DNA of 64,000 nt, taken from the NCBI GenBank assembly GCA_016858145.1, contig JAEHOE010000254.1, positions 1 to 64,000 of the forward strand. Direction: 5' to 3'. This DNA is from Edaphochlamys debaryana (lineage: Eukaryota; Chlorophyta; Chlorophyceae; Chlamydomonadales). This document shows, in pieces, positions 57,901 to 64,000 of this stretch. The notes below the pieces were generated by a model that had not been told where the DNA came from, made no database searches, and worked only from the letters and a program-made list of their open reading frames with translations. The translations under genes and the position numbers were made by a program. Position 1 is the stretch's first letter. Each line of letters starts with the position of its first letter.

Positions 57901-60900
57901 CACCCCCGCCGCCGTCTCCTCCGTCGACGGCGACGACGCCGCCGTCACCGACGCCGACGGCGGCGCGGCCGCGGCTCCACTCGCCAACGGCGACGGCGCC
58001 GCCGCCGCCGCCGGGGCCGCCGCCGCCGCCGGCAAGTCCCGCCGCACGCCCGAGGAGCTGTCCCACGACGTGCTGCACCACTCGCTGCTAGCCATCCGCA
58101 CCTTCTACGTCGCGGTGGCCAAGGCGGTGCACACCTCCTCCCGGCGGACCGGCCGCGAGGACCCCGCTGCGGCGCTGCCGTCCCTGGGCATGCGGGCATC
58201 GGCGCTGTGCCTGGCGGTCAACCTCAAGGTGGGGCGGCGGTGGGAGTGCGGGGTGGGGGTGGAGGGAGCGGTGGTGTTTGTTAGGGGAGGTTTGGGCGGA
58301 GCCACCAGGGTGCCCAGGGGTTAGAGCATGCTGGAGCTTTCCTACCGCTCCAGCCTCCCCTTTCTACCCTCGTCCCTGTTTGCGGCATACCACTCAACCG
58401 CTCGCACCAGCCGTTTTCCCTAATCCCTCGATTCTTCGTCGCTCCGTGTCCCCCACAGGGCAACCTGGACCAGGAGCTGCCGCTGACGTCGCCGCCGGCC
58501 GCCGCTGCCGCCGCCTCCGCCGAGCCCGAGGCCATGGCCGTCGACGAGGGGCCGGCGGCCTCGCAGGCGGCGGCTGTGCCGCCCAACCGCCGCGCTGTGC
58601 ACCTACAGCGGTGAGCAGCAGTGCGGCTGGGCCGGGGTCACTTTCCCCTGACGCCCTCCAACTCACGACCATCCCCTGACGCCCTCTTCTCACCACCCCG
58701 CCCTGCCTGCACTTCCCCCGCTCCCCCCACAGCCTGGCCGACGAGGCCTACCACCTGCTCCTGGACTCCCGCCGCCGCTCCTGCCACGTACTGCTGCTCA
58801 ACTACTTCGCCGGCATCGGGGGGCTGCAGTCCCTGGGCCGCCGCTTCGAGCAGGCAGCGGCCAACATGTGGGCAGTGCTGGACGCACAGGCGGCGGCCAA
58901 GGCCGCGGCGCCGGTGCCCGCGGCGGAGCCCGCAGAGGCGGCGCCGGCGGCGGCAGCGGCTCCGCCGCCAGCGGCGGCGCCTCCGGCGGCGGCGGCTGCC
59001 GCCGCCCAGCCTGCGGAGCCGGCTCCGCCGGCCGCTGGCGCCGCCGCGGCGCACGACGCACCCATGGCCGAGGGCGCCGCCGCCGCCGCTGACCCCGCCG
59101 CCGCCGCTGGCGGTGACGCGGCGGCGGCGGCCGCCGCGCCGGTGGACCCGACCGCCGCCGCCGCCGTGACGCTCTCTGCGCGCGCCTCCGCCAGCGCCGT
59201 GTCCTCCGTCGTGCGGCGTGACCCCGTGACGGTGGCCGAGAAGTGTCTTTCGGCCTACCTGGCCGTGTTTGAGCAGCTGTCCAACGCGGGGACCATCTTC
59301 TCCACGCCCCAGGCCTCCGTGCTCCTGGGCACCGGCCTGCCCACTGCCGCCGGGGAGGCCATGCTGGACCAGGTGCGGTAGGGGGCGTGGCGAGCCGACG
59401 TTCGTCAGCTTGGCGTAGATGCGTAGATGAGGCCAGAATAGCCAGCAGCACGCTGCTTCGGGGCTCTAGCCCTCCTTGACGGCATGCGCATCTCTCCTGT
59501 CCTCCCCCTCCATCCCTCTCCTCCTCCCTTCCCCCCTGTCAGGTCAAGGACCCGGTGGATCTGGTCAAGGCCATCCACGCCAACATCCTGGCCGCCGTGC
59601 TGCCCGTGTGGCGCCACCCGCAGCTGCCCGCCTGCGCGCCCTCCCTGGTGGCCTCGCTCGTCGGCATCCTGCGCGTGTGCGCCGAGGGCACCTCGGCGGC
59701 CGCCGCCGTCATGCTGCGCGCGGGCGGCGGCGGCCGCAGCGGCCTGGCGGGGGCGCTGGGGCGGCCTGCGTTCGCCCCGGATGCAGCCCTTGTGCAGACT
59801 ATCGTGGAGATGGGGTTCAGCGCGGCGCGCGCGGAGGAGGCGATCCGGCGTGTGGGCGCCAACAGCGTGGAGGCGGCTATGGAGTGGCTGGTCATGCACC
59901 CCGAGGAGCCGGGTGGGTGGGGTTTGTGGGTGGATGGTGGGGTGGGGTGGGGTTGAGGGGGGCAGGGGGGGAACGAGGCAGGGAGGGCGGCAGGTGGGCA
60001 ACGAGGATGAGAACTGGGAGGCAAGTGCCGAAGGGATGTGGTGGCGAGACTTACCGGCGTGCCCCTATCCTATCCGTTCTCCCCACAGCGCCCGCTCCCG
60101 CGGCGGCAGCTGCCGGAGCCAGAGCCGGCGCAGCTGCCGGCGGCGCCGCGGCAGGCGCTAGCGGCGCCGCCGCCCCGCCGCCGCAGGACGACGACACCGT
60201 GCTCGGCGCCACTCTGGGAGCAGCCCTGGCCGCGATTGAGGAGCGGCCGGCGGACCTGCACCCACCCACCTGGCAGCCGCGCTCCGCCGCCGCTGCCGCC
60301 GCCGAGCCAGCCGCCGCCGCCACCTCCGCCGACGGCCCGTCCACCTCCGCCGCGGCGCCTGCCGCCGCCGCCGGCTCTTCCGCCGGCGCGGTCCCCGGGC
60401 CCCAGCAGCTGGTGGAGGGGGCGCTGGCCATCCTGGCCCGCTCCTCCGCCTCCACCTCGAGCCTCTCCGACCTGCTCTTCACTCTGGCGTCGCGCGACAG
60501 CGGCCGCGAGCGCAGCCTGGTGGTTTCGGAGCTCCTGGGTGCGCTGGATCGTGCCGCCAAGGCCCGCGGCCTGCCGTCCGCCGCCGCCGGATCTGGTTCT
60601 GGATCTGGATCTGAGGGCCCGTCCACGTCGGCGGCGCCCGCAACCGCCACCGGCGAGGCGTCGGCGTCGACGTCGGCGCCGTCGGTAGACGCCGACAAGG
60701 CGCTCCTGGCGGCGGCGCGGCTGCTGCTGCTGCTGCTCACGCGGGACGGTCCCAGTGTGGAGGCCGCCTCCAAGGCCGGCGCGGGTGCCCTGGCCCTGGG
60801 TCTACTGGAGGCCTGGCTCAAGGGCTATCAGGAGAGGCTGGCGGCGCTGCCGCCGGTGGCGGCGGCGGCTGGCAAGGCGGCGGCGGAGGCGGGCAAGGCG

Positions 60901-63806
60901 GAGAAGGAGAAGGAGGGCGAGAAGGAGAAGGCGGCGCCGACGGAGGAGGAGCTGGAGGGCCTGCGCGTGCCCGTGTGGGCGGAGGCGCTGCTGCTGGTGC
61001 TGGAGATCCTGTCCTCCACGGCGCCCCGGCGGCAGGAGCAGGCGGCGGCGGCAGCTGCAGGCCGCGGCGGCGCCACGGCCGCCGCGGCCCCTGCTCCGGC
61101 GGCCGCGGCCGAGCCCGCAGCGGCAGCTGCTGCTGCCGCCGCCCCGGCCGAAGTCGCCGCCCCCGCTGCCCCCGCCGCTGCTGCCGAGGCTCCCGCCTCC
61201 GCCGCTACGCCTGCGCCGGCCGCTGCCGCTGCAGCCACCGACGCGGCCGCAGCTCCCACGCCCGCCCCCGCGGCCGCGCCCGCTCCGGCCGCTCGTGCTC
61301 CCACGGGACCCGCCGGCTCGCTGCCCATCCCGCCCGCCCTCGCCGAGGCCCTGGCCGCCTGGCGCCCCTGCGGCCTGCTGAGCGAGGAGGAGCAGGCCCG
61401 CGGCATGCGCGTGTGCACGGCCCTGCTGGCGGCGCTGCAGGCGCACGGCGACCGCTGGTGCCCGCCGCTGCGGCTGGCGGCGGCGCCCAGTGAGGAGATG
61501 CAGCCCTCGCCCTCCTCCGCAACGCAGGCAGTGCTGCAGCTGCTGGCACGGCTCACGCGGCGCCACGCCAACGCGGCGGCGGTGAGTGCGAACAGAGAAT
61601 TTACACGGTGATATTCCAGCGTCTCTCTGCAGGCCCGGACGGGTCACCCCTTGTAGATTGGGTGTTGCCGTGACCAGAGGTCGGGCTTGGGTCAGCTCAC
61701 CCCCTAACCTACCTCCCCGTTCTCCTTGCAGGCCGCCGCCGCCGGCGTGCCGCGGCTGATGCTGCGCCTGCCCGCGTCCTGCCTGCTGCCCAACCCCGCA
61801 CGGCACGAGCCCTTCATGCTGGCCGTGCTGCGCCACGTGCTGGAGGACCCCGCCACGCTGGGGGGGTGGATGGAGAGCGAGCTGCGCAACTACTTCGCCA
61901 TGCGGGCGCGCGGCGCGGCCAACCTGTTCGGCATCCCGCGCCAGCAGGTGAGGGGCTGTGGTGTGCTCGGACGCTTTGTCAGTACAGGTTGGGGTTGTAT
62001 GGGGCATGGAGAGGTACGGTAGTGGAAGCTGGAGCGGAGCTGGCCCGAGGAGATACGGCCCTGCAAAGGTGCAGGCTAAGCGAGAGGGCAGGCGAGAGGG
62101 TTGCGGGCTCCGTTGTGGCCAGAGCCGCAAGGCCGAGTCGGGGATTGGGGCCTCCTGTCCCACGCTTCTGAACCCTGTTTGTCCTGCCGCCCTCCTTCCC
62201 TCCTCCGCAGAACCGCAGCGACGCCGTTGTGTCCATGGCCACCTTCCTGTCCTCCACATCGCGCCTTCTCAACAGGTGCGGCGGGGCGGGGGCGCTCAGC
62301 AACCCAGCTCTTCTGCCCCTGCTTGGCTGTCGGTCCCGCGTGCCAGTGCTGGCGCCCGCCCAGGGCGTAAGCCTTGCGACTGAGCTGCGTGTAGGCAGCG
62401 GCGGGCTCTACAGAAGGAGCTACTTGCCTTGCCAGCTGTCACATTGACACTCTTCCCGCCTTGTTGCACCCTCAACGCCCCCGCCCAGGGACCCCTACGT
62501 GTTCCTGGACGTTGTGTCCCGCTGCTGCTCCATGGACCCCAACTCGCCCCTGGTGCGCCTCAAGACGGGGCCCACGCCAGCGGCGGCGGCGGCGGCAGGA
62601 CAGCCCGCCAGCGCCACCGCCGAGGGCGCGGCTGGCGGCCCCGCTGCCATGGACCTGACGCCGGTGCCGTCGGACAGCACCGCCGCCGCCGTCGCAGCCA
62701 TGGCCGCCGGCGGCAGCGGCGGCGACCAGGTGCCCAAGACGCCGGCGCCCAACGCTGGCGGCGCCGCTGCGCCGCCGGGCACCACCGTCGCCACCGCCAA
62801 GGTCACACGCAAGTCCGTGCCGGCCAGCTTCGTTGACGTCATCGACGCTCTCGTGGATGTGGTCATGTCGTACAAGGGCCCGCCGGCGCCTCCGCCAGCG
62901 CCGCCGGCTGCTGCTGCTGCCCCCGCCGCCGCCGCCGCCGCCGGCGAGTCCATGGACGTCGACGCTGCCGCCGCCGCTGCCCCGGCGGTGCCTGCCGAGG
63001 CTGGCAGCTCTGCCGCACCGGCTGCTGCCGCCGCCGCCGCTTCCCCAACGGCGGCGGCGCCTGGCGCCGCTGCCGCCGCCGCCGTCAGCACGGCCGAGGC
63101 GGAGGCCCAGCTGCAGGAGCTGCTCAAGAAGTCCTCCGAGTCTGTCATGCAGCGCCTGGCGCTCCGCTTCCTCACCGAGTTCTCCCTCCTGTTCAGCCCC
63201 ACCGTGGGCCTGCTGCTCAAGCGCGACGAGCAGCTCGCCGGGGCCGCCGCCGCAGCTGCCGCCGCCGCCGAGGCCGCCACGCCCGCCGCCGCCAAGCCGC
63301 CGGCCGCCGCCGCCAAGGAGGCGCGCGACAAGGACGGTTCCGGCCACGACAAGGACACGCACGGCAAGGACAAGGACAAGGAGAAGGGTCAGGACAAGGA
63401 GGCCCACGGCAAGGGCAAGGACCGTGACCGGCACGGGCACGGCAAGGGCGGCGAGGCCGAGGCCAAGACGCCGCACCCCCGCGGCCGCGGCGGCAAGGAC
63501 AAGGCCGACAAGGGCGAAAAGGACAAGGACAAGGAGGAGCGAGCCACGACGGCCAAGAAGGGCGACAAGGCATCCGAGAAGGCCTCTGAGAAGGCGGACA
63601 AGTCCGCCGGCTCCGACGCCAAGGAGGCCAAGGACCAGGCAGGCGCGTCGCCCCAGGCCCCGGCCGCCCATGTGGCCCACCGCGCGGGCGCGCTGCTGCG
63701 TCAGCTCATCCACGTGCACCTGCTGGCGGGGGGCGAGCAGGCGGCCGGCGGTGCGGGCCGCAGCGGCGCCCCCCCGCTGGCGGACAAGGTCGGGGAGCTG
63801 CTGCAG
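51967..63806 (+). CDS. UPL1: UPL1/UPL2-like (HUWE1-type) HECT E3 ubiquitin ligase, N-terminal 2,732 codons
   Basis: Giant ubiquitin-protein ligase of the plant UPL1/UPL2 group; the HECT domain should follow beyond the window. Exons: 51967-51999, 52079-52174, 52240-52449, 52604-52774, 52937-52987, 53279-53451, 53727-53848, 54036-55180, 55390-55595, 55856-55929, 56158-56849, 57122-57617, 57756-58228, 58459-58610, 58733-59372, 59543-59912, 60089-61581, 61732-61947, 62211-62275, 62489-63806. All 19 introns are GT..AG and phases agree throughout. The start MRIKLKKAVEV matches the short basic N-terminus of plant UPL1. Exons 2-8 carry the DUF908-type armadillo region (GDLNHWVALLNLFDEVLE, DHCSNKHLYYSYD, GLDMTTCASEG). 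Exons 8-12 carry DUF913-type sequence (GFIDFNTGNAAAAF, LPYARTSLIKFLLRC). A UBA domain is in exon 16. Long Ala/Pro linkers between conserved blocks make it larger than plant relatives. Orthology is by remembered motifs, not by search. Confidence 0.93.
56158..56560 (+). other. Ala/Pro-rich linker with MDxD motifs in the UPL1-like protein
   Basis: After a charged start (DEQATKEAEEQTAAVQKAAAE) exon 11 runs through Ala/Pro repeats carrying EPMDTDAP (about 56267) and AQAMDLDD (about 56435). Related short acidic motifs recur in later linkers. Composition predicts disorder between folded helical-repeat blocks. Confidence 0.8.
59780..59912 (+). other. UBA domain of the UPL1-like protein
   Basis: Residues about 1658-1701 read LVQTIVEMGFSAARAEEAI then NSVEAAMEWLVMH, with the MGF loop and the ALxxxxxNVExAxxWL pattern of ubiquitin-associated domains. 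It lies at the end of exon 16, so the intron at 59913 falls directly after the domain. In UPL1-type ligases this domain lies well upstream of HECT, as here. Confidence 0.92.
62860..63660 (+). other. MDVD linker and Lys/Asp/Gly/His-rich segment of the UPL1-like protein
   Basis: Exon 20 has a conserved-looking helix (FVDVIDALVDVVMSYKG), a Pro/Ala linker with SMDVDAAA (about 62947), another helical block (QLQELLKKSSESVMQRLALRF), then about 110 residues of KDKDK, HGKDK, DRHGHGKGG and KASEKADKS type. The last part is highly charged and probably disordered, with basic clusters that could serve nuclear import or RNA contact; that role is inference. Confidence 0.75.
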
Positions 63807-64000
63807 GTGAGCGGCTGGCGAACGGACAGAGGGGCAGGAGGGCTGGGGAAGCGGGCCATGGGCTTGTACTCAGAAGGGTCTGCCTTGACCCTGCCTGGGG
63901 CCGCGCATTGCTCAGGGGCCAGCTCAACGTTGCCACCTTTGGGGCCTCGACGCCTCCTGCCCCAGCCGCCTGACCCGCCCCTTCCACCCCCGACCTCACC

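Noticed and set aside
60802..62259. Minus-strand ORF of 485 codons opposite UPL1 exons 17-19
   Set aside because: Shadow frame with Gly/Arg runs, spanning exon and intron alike; the + strand exons fit plant UPL1.
62472..63719. Minus-strand ORF of 415 codons opposite UPL1 exon 20
   Set aside because: Shadow of Ala/Lys codon runs; no recognisable domain.

Overview
The window looks like nuclear DNA of a volvocine (Chlamydomonas-like) green alga. It is strongly GC-rich, genes are cut by many short GT..AG introns, the one clear housekeeping gene is a plant-type UPL1/UPL2 HECT ubiquitin ligase with alga-style Ala/Pro linkers, and the rest is mobile-element debris and tandem repeats. No bacterial gene organisation, tRNA, rRNA or CRISPR is visible. 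Species cannot be fixed from the sequence alone.

Layout. (1) 1-3471 and 36367-39817 are two arms of one inverted repeat of about 3.45 kb; the left arm runs off the window start. Each arm holds a divergently oriented copy of a five-exon gene for an unknown coiled-coil protein, plus a possible Cys-rich ORF. (2) Between the arms lie, in order, an unknown minus-strand ORF (4221-4745), the broken N-terminal half of a KDZ-superfamily (Kyakuja/Dileera/Zisupton) transposase (about 5640-7104), a small G-rich tandem repeat, a 404-bp hAT-like MITE with an 8-bp target duplication, a 26.5-kb array of about 262 copies of a 101-bp satellite (8174-34650), and an unknown minus-strand Ala/Gln/Gly-rich ORF (34774-36405). 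Every satellite unit carries a canonical G-quadruplex motif on the + strand. Long inverted arms, a KDZ transposase just inside one arm and a giant internal array suggest a very large KDZ-type element or a region built around one; this is inference. (3) 39818-41139 is gene-poor with short tandem repeats. (4) 41140-47530 is a chromodomain-bearing Ty3/gypsy retrotransposon on the minus strand with 426-bp LTRs. Its reverse transcriptase is interrupted by four GT..AG introns, one inside the YLDD catalytic motif, and its gag is replaced by an inverted 124-bp piece of its own RT gene. (5) 47531-51966 holds fragments of a LINE ORF1-like element in inverted orientation and decayed charged coding segments. 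(6) 51967-63806 and beyond is the N-terminal 2,732 codons, in 20 exons, of the UPL1-like ubiquitin ligase; its HECT domain lies outside the window.

The working cellular gene is the ubiquitin ligase. The other recognisable genes belong to, or sit inside, mobile DNA. All exon models come from reading splice signals and frames by eye; no search was run.
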